DNA from: Allobacillus saliphilus
GTDB lineage: Bacteria > Bacillota > Bacilli > Bacillales > Alkalibacillaceae
Length of the DNA: 64,000 nucleotides
Direction of reading: 5' to 3'
Assembly (NCBI RefSeq): GCF_018138385.1
Contig: NZ_JAGSIE010000009.1
Location: forward strand, 1 to 64,000
The notes below the pieces were generated by a model. It saw only the letters and a list, made by a program, of their open reading frames with translations, did not search any database and was not told where the DNA came from. Positions within the stretch are counted from its first letter, which is position 1. The number at the start of each line of letters is the position of its first letter. A program made the position numbers and the translations under genes. This document shows positions 8,308 through 19,103 of the stretch, piece by piece.

Positions 8308-11019
8308 ATGATGGTAGACAATAATGCTTTTAATGCCAAGAAACAATTTGAATTGAATGGCAAAACGTACAATTATTATCACATGAAAGCATTGGAAGAA
8401 AAAGGTCTAGGAAAGATCTCTGAATTACCTTTTTCAATCCGTGTCCTACTTGAATCTGTATTGAGACAGTATGATGGACACGTCATCAAGGATGAGCATG
8501 TTGAAAAATTAGCTCAGTGGGTGAAAGGTGAAAAAGTGGATGTTCCATTTAAACCTTCACGTGTCATTTTACAAGACTTTACAGGTGTTCCAGCTGTAGT
8601 AGATTTGGCTTCTTTGCGTAAAGCAATGGTAGATATGGGTGGAAGTCCTGACCAAATTAATCCAGAAGTACCTGTAGATCTAGTAATTGACCACTCCGTA
8701 CAAGTAGATGCTTACGGTACACCTGATGCACTTCGCGTTAACATGGAAATGGAATTTGACCGTAACATGGAGCGTTATGAATTCTTGCATTGGGCTCAGA
8801 AAGCTTTTGACAACTACCGCGCTGTTCCACCAGCAACAGGTATTGTTCACCAAGTAAACTTAGAGTACCTAGCAAACGTCGTTCATGAAATCGAAAAAGA
8901 TGACGGTACGTATGACGCATTCCCTGACACTTTATTCGGTACTGACTCACATACAACGATGATCAACGGTCTAGGTGTACTAGGCTGGGGTGTCGGTGGT
9001 ATTGAAGCTGAAGCAGGAATGTTAGGTCAGCCTTCATATTTCCCAGCACCTGAAGTAATCGGTGTTAAACTAACAGGTGAATTCCCAGAAGGTGCAACTG
9101 CAACTGACTTAGCACTAAAAGTTACACAAGTGCTACGTGAGAAAAACGTTGTTGGTAAATTCGTAGAATACTTCGGAGATGGCTTAACGTCTATGCCACT
9201 TGCTGACCGTGCAACGATCTCCAACATGGCACCTGAATATGGTGCGACATGTGGTTTCTTCCCAGTTGATGAAGAAGCACTTAAATATTTACGTTTGACA
9301 GGTCGTTCAGAAGAGCATATCGCTCTTGTAAAAGAATATTTACAGAAAAACGATCTATTCTATACACCGAATCAAGAAGATCCTAAATTCACAGACTTAG
9401 TTGAAATCGATCTTTCTGAAATTGAGCCAAATTTATCTGGACCAAAACGTCCTCAAGATTTGATCAGACTTTCAGATATGAAACAATCATTCAACAAATC
9501 TCTAACTGCTCCACAAGGTAACCAAGGGTTCGGATTGAGTGATGAAGAGGTTGCTAAAGAAGCTGTCGTTAAATTTAACGATGGTACTGAAGCAACAATG
9601 AAAACTGGTGCATTGGCGATCGCAGCAATTACATCTTGTACAAACACGTCTAACCCACATGTTATGTTAGGTGCTGGTTTACTTGCGAAGAATGCTGTTG
9701 AAAAAGGATTAAATGTTCCTGCGTATGTAAAAACTTCATTGGCGCCAGGTTCAAAAGTTGTAACAAACTACCTTGAAAATTCTGGTTTGATGGAATACTT
9801 AAACCAGTTAGGATTTAACTTGGTTGGTTACGGATGTACAACTTGTATCGGAAACTCTGGTCCATTATTGCCAGAAATTGAAAAAGCAATTGCTGATTCT
9901 GACTTAACTGTTGCTTCTGTTCTTTCTGGTAACCGTAACTTTGAAGGACGTATCCACCCACTTGTGCGTGCGAACTACTTGGCTTCACCACCATTAGTTG
10001 TTGCATATGCACTTGCTGGTACAGTTGATATTGATTTGATGAATGAACCATTAGGTCAAGATCGCGAAGGAAACGATGTATTCTTTAAAGATATCTGGCC
10101 AGCATCTGATGAAATTCAGAAACAAATTGATGCAGTTGTCACACCGGAAATCTTCCGTAAAGAATATGAATCGGTTTTCAATTCCAACGAAAAGTGGAAT
10201 CAAATTGAAACAACGGATCAGCCGTTATATGATTTTGATGAGAATTCAACGTATATTCAAAATCCACCATTTTTCGAAAACATGGCGAAAGATCCAGAAA
10301 GTATTAGACCACTTAGTGGACTACGCGTCATCGGTAAGTTTGGTGACTCTGTAACAACAGACCACATCTCACCAGCTGGTGCTATTCCAAAAGATATGCC
10401 AGCGGGTCAGTATTTGATGGAAAAAGATGTTTCACCACGTAACTTTAACTCTTACGGTTCTCGTCGTGGTAACCATGAAATCATGATGAGAGGTACATTC
10501 GGAAATATCCGTATTCGTAACGAGATTGCCAACGGAAAAGAAGGCGGTTATACAACGTACTGGCCAACTGGTGAAGTTATGCCTATTTATGATGCAGCTA
10601 TGCGTTACCAAGAAGATGGTACAGGCTTAGTTGTCATCGCAGGTAGTGACTACGGAATGGGAAGTTCACGTGACTGGGCTGCCAAAGGTACAGATCTACT
10701 AGGTATTAAAACGGTCATTGCTGAAAGCTTTGAAAGAATTCACCGTTCTAACCTAGTAATGATGGGCGTATTGCCACTTCAGTTCCAAAAAGGTGATACA
10801 GTAGAATCTCTTGGCCTAACTGGTAAAGAAACAATTGATGTCGACGTTCGCGAAGACGTTAAACCAGGAAGCCTTGTAAAAGTAACAGCTACTGATGAAG
10901 ACGGCAAGAAGACTGAATTCGAAGTCGTTGCACGTTTCGATAGTGACGTTGAGTTAGATTATTACCGTCATGGTGGTATCCTACAACTCGTGTTACGTAA
11001 AAAACTAGAAACAGTGTAA
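8308..11019 (+). CDS. acnA: Aconitate hydratase
   Basis: A 903-residue [4Fe-4S] aconitase of the AcnA/IRP1 type (citB in B. subtilis). It interconverts citrate and isocitrate in the TCA cycle; apo-forms in this family can bind RNA. The cluster ligands are Cys444 ([12 protein letters not shown]), Cys510 and Cys513 ([12 protein letters not shown]). [22 protein letters not shown] and the C-terminal swivel domain with [16 protein letters not shown] complete the active site. AAGGGGG stands before the ATG. It is a single gene with its own terminator and uses somewhat more optimal codons than its neighbours, as expected for a highly expressed protein. Confidence 0.98.
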   Translation: MMVDNNAFNAKKQFELNGKTYNYYHMKALEEKGLGKISELPFSIRVLLESVLRQYDGHVIKDEHVEKLAQWVKGEKVDVPFKPSRVILQDFTGVPAVVDLASLRKAMVDMGGSPDQINPEVPVDLVIDHSVQVDAYGTPDALRVNMEMEFDRNMERYEFLHWAQKAFDNYRAVPPATGIVHQVNLEYLANVVHEIEKDDGTYDAFPDTLFGTDSHTTMINGLGVLGWGVGGIEAEAGMLGQPSYFPAPEVIGVKLTGEFPEGATATDLALKVTQVLREKNVVGKFVEYFGDGLTSMPLADRATISNMAPEYGATCGFFPVDEEALKYLRLTGRSEEHIALVKEYLQKNDLFYTPNQEDPKFTDLVEIDLSEIEPNLSGPKRPQDLIRLSDMKQSFNKSLTAPQGNQGFGLSDEEVAKEAVVKFNDGTEATMKTGALAIAAITSCTNTSNPHVMLGAGLLAKNAVEKGLNVPAYVKTSLAPGSKVVTNYLENSGLMEYLNQLGFNLVGYGCTTCIGNSGPLLPEIEKAIADSDLTVASVLSGNRNFEGRIHPLVRANYLASPPLVVAYALAGTVDIDLMNEPLGQDREGNDVFFKDIWPASDEIQKQIDAVVTPEIFRKEYESVFNSNEKWNQIETTDQPLYDFDENSTYIQNPPFFENMAKDPESIRPLSGLRVIGKFGDSVTTDHISPAGAIPKDMPAGQYLMEKDVSPRNFNSYGSRRGNHEIMMRGTFGNIRIRNEIANGKEGGYTTYWPTGEVMPIYDAAMRYQEDGTGLVVIAGSDYGMGSSRDWAAKGTDLLGIKTVIAESFERIHRSNLVMMGVLPLQFQKGDTVESLGLTGKETIDVDVREDVKPGSLVKVTATDEDGKKTEFEVVARFDSDVELDYYRHGGILQLVLRKKLETV

Positions 11020-11034
11020 AGATAACTATAAAAC

Positions 11035-11072
11035 AAACCCGAAAGTCACATTGATGACTTTCGGGTTTTATT
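11035..11072 (+). terminator. Terminator after acnA
   Basis: AAACCCGAAAGTCA (11035-11048) pairs perfectly with TGACTTTCGGGTTT (11055-11068), then a T-rich stretch. Confidence 0.92.
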
Positions 11073-11203
11073 TTGCGTTAGAAAATCGTTAGAAACTACA
11101 TACTTCACAGTTTTGTTGTCTTCCAAGTTACTGATAAACCATTTCTTTTGATATGATGGAATAAAATGATTGATATTCGTTTACATGAGGAGGAAGCCCC
11201 TAG

Positions 11204-11782
11204 ATGTTGGTCAAAAGACTAATCGCACTTAGCGTCATCATTACACTGAGCGGAGTAATTATATTTAATATTCTCGAAGATAACAAGAGTAATCAAAACG
11301 ATCCTGAAGATGGAATGATGTACATTCAGCCAGAAGGAATGGACGTGGACACAACGGATATTGAAGTCGGTGATGTACCGCCGAATTTCCAGCTAAAAAC
11401 GCTGGATGGACAAACAAAACAATTGCAGGATTTTAAAGGTAAAAAGGTTTTCGTGAATTTCTGGGCAACATGGTGTCCACCTTGCCGTAAAGAAATGCCT
11501 CATATGCAAGAAATTCAAGACAAGTATGAAAATGTAGAGATCGTTGCGGTGAATGCATTGCACTCCGAGTCGTCAGTTGATCAAGTACGTGAATTCGTTG
11601 AGGAAAGAGATCTTACCTTTCCAATTTTATTAGACGAATCTGGAGAAGTAACGTTGCGTTATCAGGCGATGAGTATGCCCGTCACTTATTTTGTGAATTC
11701 TGAAGGTGTCATTCAACTTCCTAAAAAAATTGGTCCGATGACTTATGAAGAGATGGAAGAAAAAATAAAACAACTAGATTAA
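11204..11782 (+). CDS. yneN: Membrane-anchored thiol-disulfide oxidoreductase (ResA/YneN type)
   Basis: A 192-residue protein with an N-terminal signal anchor (LIALSVIITLSGVIIFNIL) and a TlpA/ResA-like thioredoxin fold outside the membrane. The redox motif is CPPC within FVNFWATWCPPCRKEMP, and the cis-proline loop is SMPVTYFV. Proteins of this group reduce exported disulfides and take electrons from CcdA; ResA acts on apocytochrome c. Position after aconitase matches B. subtilis yneN, hence the symbol; the exact substrate is not shown by the sequence. Confidence 0.85.
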   Translation: MLVKRLIALSVIITLSGVIIFNILEDNKSNQNDPEDGMMYIQPEGMDVDTTDIEVGDVPPNFQLKTLDGQTKQLQDFKGKKVFVNFWATWCPPCRKEMPHMQEIQDKYENVEIVAVNALHSESSVDQVREFVEERDLTFPILLDESGEVTLRYQAMSMPVTYFVNSEGVIQLPKKIGPMTYEEMEEKIKQLD

Positions 11783-11860
11783 GTATAAATAATCAATAAT
11801 TGGACAATTCTACATAGTAGATGCAAATCGAAAATCTATGTAGAAAGGAAGTTATGATGG

Positions 11861-12007
11861 ATGCGAAGAAATAACCAATTATCTTTCCAAACATTGATCC
11901 AACAAGAAAAGGATCGGATTATGAAAGATCCGAAAGAAATTGATAAAATTTATGACAGGTTGGATAAAAAATTTGAAGTGATCAAACAACCAAGCCCTAA
12001 TGCATAA
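11861..12007 (+). CDS. FbpB-like small basic protein
   Basis: A 48-codon gene starting MRRNNQLSFQTLIQQEKDR, with AAGGAAG nine bases before the ATG. The pattern of a basic start, a LSFxxLIxxxK segment and a charged helix (IDKIYDRLDKKFEVI) fits the Fur-regulated basic protein B family. In B. subtilis FbpB works with the small RNA FsrA in iron-sparing control. I see no convincing Fur box upstream, so the regulation is open. It lies between the thioredoxin-like gene and tlp. Confidence 0.6.
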   Translation: MRRNNQLSFQTLIQQEKDRIMKDPKEIDKIYDRLDKKFEVIKQPSPNA

Positions 12008-12064
12008 AAATTACCTATTCTGACAAACCTACTCAATGAAATAAAAATTAAGGAGAGTGGTTTC

Positions 12065-12298
12065 GTGTCAGATAGACATTCAAATCCAGATGATCGTTCA
12101 GATAATGTAGAGAGATTACAGGAAAATATACAGCATACAATTCAAAACTTTAGAGAAGCAGAGGCATCTATGGAAACAGCTACTGACGAAGAGAAGGAAC
12201 AAATTAGGCTAAAGAACGAACGAAGAAAAGAGTCCATTGAAGCTATGAGAGAAGAAGTGCGAGAAGAACATGCGTATCAACAACGGTTAGAAGATTAA
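12065..12298 (+). CDS. tlp: Small acid-soluble spore protein Tlp
   Basis: A 77-residue hydrophilic protein with the family start NPDDRSDNVERLQENIQHTI and the helix EKEQIRLKNERRKESIEAM, clearly the Tlp family of minor spore proteins made in the forespore. It begins with GTG, preceded by AAGGAGAGTGG. Presence of tlp shows that the organism makes endospores. It has its own GC-rich terminator. Confidence 0.93.
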   Translation: MSDRHSNPDDRSDNVERLQENIQHTIQNFREAEASMETATDEEKEQIRLKNERRKESIEAMREEVREEHAYQQRLED

Positions 12299-12308
12299 AC
12301 TGATGTTT

Positions 12309-12350
12309 TACCCCGGGCAGAGAAACTACTTTCTGTGTCCGGGGTATTTT
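12309..12350 (+). terminator. Terminator after tlp
   Basis: ACCCCGG (12310-12316) and an inner AGAAA pair with TTTCT and CCGGGGT (12339-12345), followed by ATTTT. Confidence 0.85.
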
Positions 12351-12509
12351 CTACAGACAAAGGTTAAATCTACTTAATTTACATAACGTTTATTACGTAA
12401 ACTAGTTTGTGTTATGTCTCTTAATCAGAGAACTAATCTTTCATCGATGCCGATTTACCAAAAAATATGATACGATAAGATAAGAGAGAAATGGAAGGGA
12501 GAAACAGCG

Positions 12510-12929
12510 ATGATCATCAATCAAACAGATGTTACCGTACGTTATCAAGAAACAGACCAAATGGGTGTTGTTTATCATTCAAATTATTTTGTTTGGTTTG
12601 AAATCGGACGAACCCGACTAATCGAACAATTGGGGTTTGATTATATAGCGATGGAAGAAGAAGGTATTCTAGCACCAGTCATCGACATCCAAGCCTCTTA
12701 TAAAACGCCTGTGAGATACGGCCAAACAGCTAGAGTCAAAACAAAAATTTCGGAATACAACGGGTTTCGTGTAACTTATTCATATGAAATCTATACAGAA
12801 GATAATCAGTTGTCTGTTACTGGTACATCGACCCATGTGTGCGTGAAAAAATCGAATTTTAGACCAATCTCAATCAAAAAGCATTTCCCTGAATTACATA
12901 AAACTTATTTAAATGCGATGGAGTCATAA
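12510..12929 (+). CDS. yneP: Acyl-CoA thioesterase, YbgC/FadM type (YneP)
   Basis: A 139-residue hot-dog-fold 4HBT thioesterase. YQETDQMGVVYHSNYFVWFE contains the catalytic Asp of the 4-hydroxybenzoyl-CoA thioesterase family (D in TDQMGVVYH). It hydrolyses acyl-CoA thioesters; the chain preference is unknown. GAAGGGAG precedes the ATG. It is followed four bases later by yneQ, forming a two-gene operon as in B. subtilis. Confidence 0.9.
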   Translation: MIINQTDVTVRYQETDQMGVVYHSNYFVWFEIGRTRLIEQLGFDYIAMEEEGILAPVIDIQASYKTPVRYGQTARVKTKISEYNGFRVTYSYEIYTEDNQLSVTGTSTHVCVKKSNFRPISIKKHFPELHKTYLNAMES

Positions 12930-12932
12930 CAG

Positions 12933-13229
12933 ATGGCATTCGGAATAAAGAGAGATGAGCTTGTTCAGTGGAAAAAAGACGTAGAAAACGGCAAAATTGC
13001 ATTTCTAACACATTATTGGGTGGATGAACGGTTTCCTACAATGAAAACAGTTACGAAGGTTGGTTGCTGTGATGTAGAAAAGCTAGTGGCATGGGGAAAG
13101 AAACATGGGTTGAAGCGAGAGTGGATTGATTTTCATGAAAAATATCCTCACTTTGATCTCATCGGAAGTTTTCAAAAAGATATCTTGAAAGCAGAAGGTA
13201 TGCTTGAACAATTACATCGATTTAAATAA
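12933..13229 (+). CDS. yneQ: YneQ family protein
   Basis: A 98-residue soluble protein almost certainly orthologous to B. subtilis YneQ, also 98 residues (start MAFGIKRDEL, then AFLTHYWVDERFPTMKTVTKVGC). No catalytic motif is recognisable and its function is unknown. It is coupled to yneP with only three bases between stop and start. Confidence 0.88.
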   Translation: MAFGIKRDELVQWKKDVENGKIAFLTHYWVDERFPTMKTVTKVGCCDVEKLVAWGKKHGLKREWIDFHEKYPHFDLIGSFQKDILKAEGMLEQLHRFK

Positions 13230-13233
13230 TAAA

Positions 13234-13279
13234 AAGCTGTTCCTTTCATCTTAATGGTAGGTGAAAAGAACAGCTTATT
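13234..13279. terminator. Terminator between yneQ and yidD
   Basis: AAGCTGTTC (13234-13242) pairs with GAACAGCTT (13268-13276), extended inside by TTTCA/TGAAA. A and T flanks allow both directions. Confidence 0.8.
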
Positions 13280-13309
13280 TCATTTGCATTTACGCTGGAA
13301 TACGACAAT

Positions 13310-13552
13310 TTATGAATGATTCGATTTTTCCTGTTTCTTCAAATCTGGTACAGGATCGAAACCACCAGGATGAAAAGGATGACATTTTAAAATCCGCTTT
13401 ATACTTAAATAAAGGCCTTTAAATGCTCCAAAACGTTGAATCGCCGTTAAGCTAAATTCAGAACATGTAGGTTGAAACCTACAAGATGGTCCTAGAAGTG
13501 GGGAAATCCACTTCCGATACAATTTGACAAGACTAATCAATAGATGCTTCAT
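13310..13552 (-). CDS. yidD: Membrane protein insertion efficiency factor YidD
   Basis: An 80-residue amphipathic membrane-associated protein of the YidD/UPF0161 family. [24 protein letters not shown] and the [13 protein letters not shown] motif are diagnostic. It assists YidC/Oxa1-dependent membrane protein insertion. The ATG at 13552 has AGAAGG ten bases upstream; an in-frame TTG at 13561 is too close to that site. It follows folE2 in the same direction. Confidence 0.95.
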   Translation of the reverse strand: MKHLLISLVKLYRKWISPLLGPSCRFQPTCSEFSLTAIQRFGAFKGLYLSIKRILKCHPFHPGGFDPVPDLKKQEKSNHS

Positions 13553-13573
13553 GCATAACAAACCTTCTCATCA

Positions 13574-14494
13574 TTATTTCTTACGTTTATCATAAGTGAT
13601 TGAAGCGACTGCATCATGTAAATGGATGGATTCTTCATTGACACATTTAACGTAGAACTTCTCGATCATATTAAGTTCATAAAGATCCGCAGCTACGAGG
13701 CGAACCATATCTTCCACGAACCGTGGATTTTCATAAGCTTGCTCAGTTACCATTTTTTCATCTGGTCGTTTCAAAACTGGATGAATTCTAGCGCTAGCAT
13801 TTGATTCTGCAGCTTCAAGCAATAGAACTTTCCAGTCTGCTTGGCTTTCATCAAAATCTTCTGCAAGTTCAACTTCCATTTTCATGTTCCCTCGTTGGTT
13901 GTGTGCACTATATTCACTGATTTCCTTCGAACAAGGGCATAAGGTAGTTACTTTACCAGAGAGTCCAACTGTGACTTGATGATGATCTCGCTCATCATAA
14001 CGAACGTGAATCCATGCATCTGCGTGGTTCATTCCAGCCATATCTGTGTACGGCGCTTTACGTTCAAAGAACCAAGGAAATTCAACTTTTACTTCTGCAT
14101 CTTTTTGCTCAAGTCGATCTTTTAAGTCACGTGTGAATTGCTTTAAAGATTCAATGCTTAAGGTGAACCCTTCACTGTGATAATGATGCAATTGTTCAGT
14201 AAACCGACTCATGTTTGTGCCCTTTGAATCTTGTGAAATAGAAGAGGCAAAGTAAAACGTTCCAATGGTCGTTTGTGTCTCAGGTGTCATTGAACTAGCA
14301 ATTTTGATTGGATGTTTAACATTCGAAATACCAACTGCATCTAATTCGAATAAGAAATTTTGCTTTGTATTTTGTAAATCTTTCATTTTTTCTTTTTCAT
14401 GAGGTTTTGTTCGAGGTCCTGGTGGTACAGAACCAAATAATTTATGTCTTTCTTCTTTAGTAGGAAGTTGTTTTAGATTGTATGAATTGTCCAT
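13574..14494 (-). CDS. folE2: GTP cyclohydrolase IB
   Basis: A 306-residue COG1469/DUF198 enzyme that converts GTP to 7,8-dihydroneopterin triphosphate, the first step of folate (and queuosine) synthesis. It needs no obligatory zinc, unlike FolE. The metal-binding cysteine is in TTLCPCSKEISEYSAHNQRG, and the family start LPTKEERHKLFGSVPPGPRTKP is clear. The ATG at 14494 is preceded by AAAGGGG; a longer in-frame reading adds 15 unlikely residues. In B. subtilis folE2 is induced under zinc limitation by Zur; I see no obvious Zur operator here. Confidence 0.95.
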   Translation of the reverse strand: MDNSYNLKQLPTKEERHKLFGSVPPGPRTKPHEKEKMKDLQNTKQNFLFELDAVGISNVKHPIKIASSMTPETQTTIGTFYFASSISQDSKGTNMSRFTEQLHHYHSEGFTLSIESLKQFTRDLKDRLEQKDAEVKVEFPWFFERKAPYTDMAGMNHADAWIHVRYDERDHHQVTVGLSGKVTTLCPCSKEISEYSAHNQRGNMKMEVELAEDFDESQADWKVLLLEAAESNASARIHPVLKRPDEKMVTEQAYENPRFVEDMVRLVAADLYELNMIEKFYVKCVNEESIHLHDAVASITYDKRKK

Positions 14495-14575
14495 ATCTAG
14501 ATCCCCTTTCTGGTCCAAGCAATCATGCTGTAACCACAACCTCTAGTATACATGAATGGAAAGGATCGTTTCAAT

Positions 14576-15769
14576 TTATTGAACCGTTTCAAAACCTGAC
14601 GGAAAGTCAACTTGATCAGTGAATGATTGTAAATGATTGATGGTATCTTTGTAAATTTGATCTGAATTTTGTAAGCCATATTGACCAGCTTCTGACAGGG
14701 GGACAATTTTGAAGTCCCGATTGTTTTCTGAGTAATTATACGTAGGAATCATTTGAGCATCAGACACTTGATAGTTCATTTCATTGTTTAACCTTTTCTT
14801 TGTGAGTTTAATTTGTGAAATCACACCAATGTTTCGTTCGAGACCTGTTTGATTGGATAAAAAGTTACCTAGCGAATACATAACGAATCGGTCATGACCA
14901 TCTTGGCTAGAAATCCAATCTACAGGTTGCAACACGTGGGGGTGATGGCCGATAATAACATCTGCTCCATTACTTGTGAGTAGGTCAGTTAAATAAATTT
15001 GTTCATCATTAGGCAGTGGTTCGTATTGTGCGCCAAAATGCATACTGACGACGATGAAATCTGTCTTATCTTGTAATTTTTCTATATCTGTTAGTATTTT
15101 TTCTTGATCAATATAATTAACTAAGTAATCCTTACCGTCCGGAACAGGAATCCCATTCGTCCCATATGTGTAAGAAAGAAAGCCGACTGATATATCCTTT
15201 TTTGTTAGGATGCGGGGTGTGTTTCGGTCCTCTTCATTGCGATAAGAGCCTACATATTCTATACCGATTTCATTCAAATAGTTTGTCGCATTCATGATCG
15301 CTTGCTCACCACGGTCTAACGTATGATTATTTGCCATGGATACGATATCTACACCGACATATTGGAGTGCATCCGCTACTTCATACGGTGAATTAAATGA
15401 AGGATATGACGAGAGTCCGAGTTCAGTACCACCTAAAATCGTTTCTTGATTAGCAATCGTTATATCTGCATTTTCAATCAAAGATTTTACCGGTTCGAAC
15501 ATCGGCTTGAAATTATATCCATCTGCTGTTTTAGCATCATCATAAACCGGTTGATGAACGAGTATATCACCGATTGCGTTTAAAGTGATGGATGTTTCAT
15601 AGTTTGGTTTGTTCTTTGATGAAAGGTTCGAATAACGAACTTCTTCATGTGTTTCAGGTTCGAAGGATGATTCTGCATCCTGATCGGATAACGTAGGCAA
15701 GAACAATAAAATGAGAACAACTGCTATGAGAATACCAACCATCAAACGATATGCTTGATTTTTCTTCAC
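14576..15769 (-). CDS. CapA-family (poly-gamma-glutamate synthesis type) metallophosphatase-like protein
   Basis: A 397-residue protein with an N-terminal membrane anchor (LMVGILIAVVLILLFLPTL) and an extracytoplasmic PGA_cap domain. Motifs include NAIGDILVHQPV, ITIANQETILGG, MANNHTLDRGEQA and the metal-ligand histidines in VSMHFGAQYEP and IIGHHPHVLQP. This domain has a calcineurin-like phosphoesterase fold and is found in CapA/PgsA/YwtB. No capBC genes lie nearby, so a poly-glutamate capsule role is not supported by context. It starts with GTG, seven bases after AGAGGTGA. Confidence 0.85.
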   Translation of the reverse strand: MKKNQAYRLMVGILIAVVLILLFLPTLSDQDAESSFEPETHEEVRYSNLSSKNKPNYETSITLNAIGDILVHQPVYDDAKTADGYNFKPMFEPVKSLIENADITIANQETILGGTELGLSSYPSFNSPYEVADALQYVGVDIVSMANNHTLDRGEQAIMNATNYLNEIGIEYVGSYRNEEDRNTPRILTKKDISVGFLSYTYGTNGIPVPDGKDYLVNYIDQEKILTDIEKLQDKTDFIVVSMHFGAQYEPLPNDEQIYLTDLLTSNGADVIIGHHPHVLQPVDWISSQDGHDRFVMYSLGNFLSNQTGLERNIGVISQIKLTKKRLNNEMNYQVSDAQMIPTYNYSENNRDFKIVPLSEAGQYGLQNSDQIYKDTINHLQSFTDQVDFPSGFETVQ

Positions 15770-15815
15770 TATATATTCACCTCTTATTGTCCTTTATTCC
15801 CATTCCTTACGAACA

Positions 15816-16397
15816 TTAAAGCCATGTAATTTTCGGTTCCGTTTTATTCTTGATTCGTTTGATGTTATCTGTGTGCCGATAGATGACAAAGATTGTCAAT
15901 AACATCGTGACAATGATCAAACCAATATGTTTCATAAAAAGCGCAACAATAACGGCGACTACCCCTGTGAGCATGGATGACAGGGAAACGTATTTGGATA
16001 GCTTCAAGAAGATGAAAAATGAAACAAAAATAATAGCAAACAATAATGGGCTAACTCCGAGAAGCACGCCACCAGAAGTGGCTACAGCCTTGCCGCCTTT
16101 AAACTTCGCAAATAACGGGAATGAGTGTCCGATCACCGCAAACGCACCAACAATTAATGGTTCCAACTGTTCGGCGAAAAGATAAACAAGCACAACAGCA
16201 GCTGTTCCCTTTAATATATCCAAAACTGTTACAGCCAAACCAGCTTTCCATCCGAGTACACGAAACGTATTGGTGCCCCCTAGATTACCACTGCCATGTT
16301 CACGAATGTCCGTTTGATAAAAGGTTTTACCGATTACTAAACTGAACGGAATTGACCCTAAAAAATATGCAATAATAGAAAATATAACATAGTCCAT
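15816..16397 (-). CDS. plsY: Glycerol-3-phosphate acyltransferase PlsY
   Basis: A 193-residue membrane enzyme with about five helices that transfers acyl groups from acyl phosphate to glycerol 3-phosphate, the first step of phospholipid synthesis in Firmicutes. The cytosolic motifs [19 protein letters not shown] and [19 protein letters not shown] are the substrate and acyl-phosphate sites. It is yneS of B. subtilis, divergent from yneT here as there. Confidence 0.96.
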   Translation of the reverse strand: MDYVIFSIIAYFLGSIPFSLVIGKTFYQTDIREHGSGNLGGTNTFRVLGWKAGLAVTVLDILKGTAAVVLVYLFAEQLEPLIVGAFAVIGHSFPLFAKFKGGKAVATSGGVLLGVSPLLFAIIFVSFFIFLKLSKYVSLSSMLTGVVAVIVALFMKHIGLIIVTMLLTIFVIYRHTDNIKRIKNKTEPKITWL

Positions 16398-16605
16398 TGA
16401 AACTCTCCCTTTACCAATAAATTTGGTACATGTATCTTGTTAGGTAGTAAATAGCATTACTATCTGTCTTTAAGACCTAGTATTATTTTATCAGAATTAG
16501 CGACAATAAAGAAGATGCAATTAAGGATGTCACTATCTGATTAGTTGAGAATAATCTCGAAAAAAGCTATTCTAATAGGTAAGAAGCACAAAGGAGTGAA
16601 CGGAT

Positions 16606-17022
16606 ATGCGCAACCCTTCAAATGAAACGTTAAAAGATATTTTACAGAATTCCAAAACCATCGCTGTCGTCGGTCTATCTGACAAGCCAGAAAGAACGTC
16701 GTATCAAATAGCGAAAATTATGCAGGAAAATGGATATCGAATCATTCCTGTGAATCCTACAGTCGATGAAGTGCTCGGTGAAAAAAGTTATCCGACACTA
16801 GCTGAAGTACCAGAGTCAATTGATATCATCAATGTATTCAGACGATCTGAATTTCTTCCAGATATCGCTAAAGACGCAATCAAAACCAATTGCAAAATCT
16901 TCTGGGCTCAATTAGGTGTAGAAAATGAAGAAGCTTATGATATATTGAAAGAACATGATTTTACCGTCATAATGGACCTATGCATTAAAGTTGTACATGC
17001 TGTGCAAATCGGAAATTCTTAA
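16606..17022 (+). CDS. yneT: CoA-binding domain protein (YneT/YccU family)
   Basis: A 138-residue single-domain Rossmann protein of the CoA_binding_2 family. It shows TIAVVGLSDKPERTSYQIAK, GYRIIPVNPTVDEVLGEKSY and the C-terminal VIMDLCIKVVH. It probably binds CoA or a nucleotide; no reaction is known. It lies between plsY and parE, as in B. subtilis. Confidence 0.92.
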   Translation: MRNPSNETLKDILQNSKTIAVVGLSDKPERTSYQIAKIMQENGYRIIPVNPTVDEVLGEKSYPTLAEVPESIDIINVFRRSEFLPDIAKDAIKTNCKIFWAQLGVENEEAYDILKEHDFTVIMDLCIKVVHAVQIGNS

Positions 17023-17033
17023 CCTTTTGGTTG

Positions 17034-17062
17034 AAATCTCTGCTCTCTTGCAGGGATTTTCT
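17034..17062 (+). terminator. Terminator after yneT
   Basis: AAATCTCTGC (17034-17043) pairs with GCAGGGATTT (17050-17059) with one G-U pair, followed by a short T run. Confidence 0.7.
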
Positions 17063-17139
17063 GTTTCTATCGTGAAATGTACAGAGAACAATTAGTGAAA
17101 ATAAGAATAGATGAGTTGTTTTGGAAGGGAGTTATTTGA

Positions 17140-19092
<1,953 letters not shown>

Positions 19093-19103
19093 GAGTGAAC
19101 AAA

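Noticed and set aside
11783-11860. Fur box before the FbpB-like gene
   Set aside because: The stretch TAAATAATCAATAATT has only a loose likeness to the Fur consensus and is expected by chance in AT-rich DNA.
19095-19103. GTG at 19095 as parC start
   Set aside because: It overlaps the ribosome-binding sequence AGGAG, while the next GTG gives the family N-terminus at good spacing.
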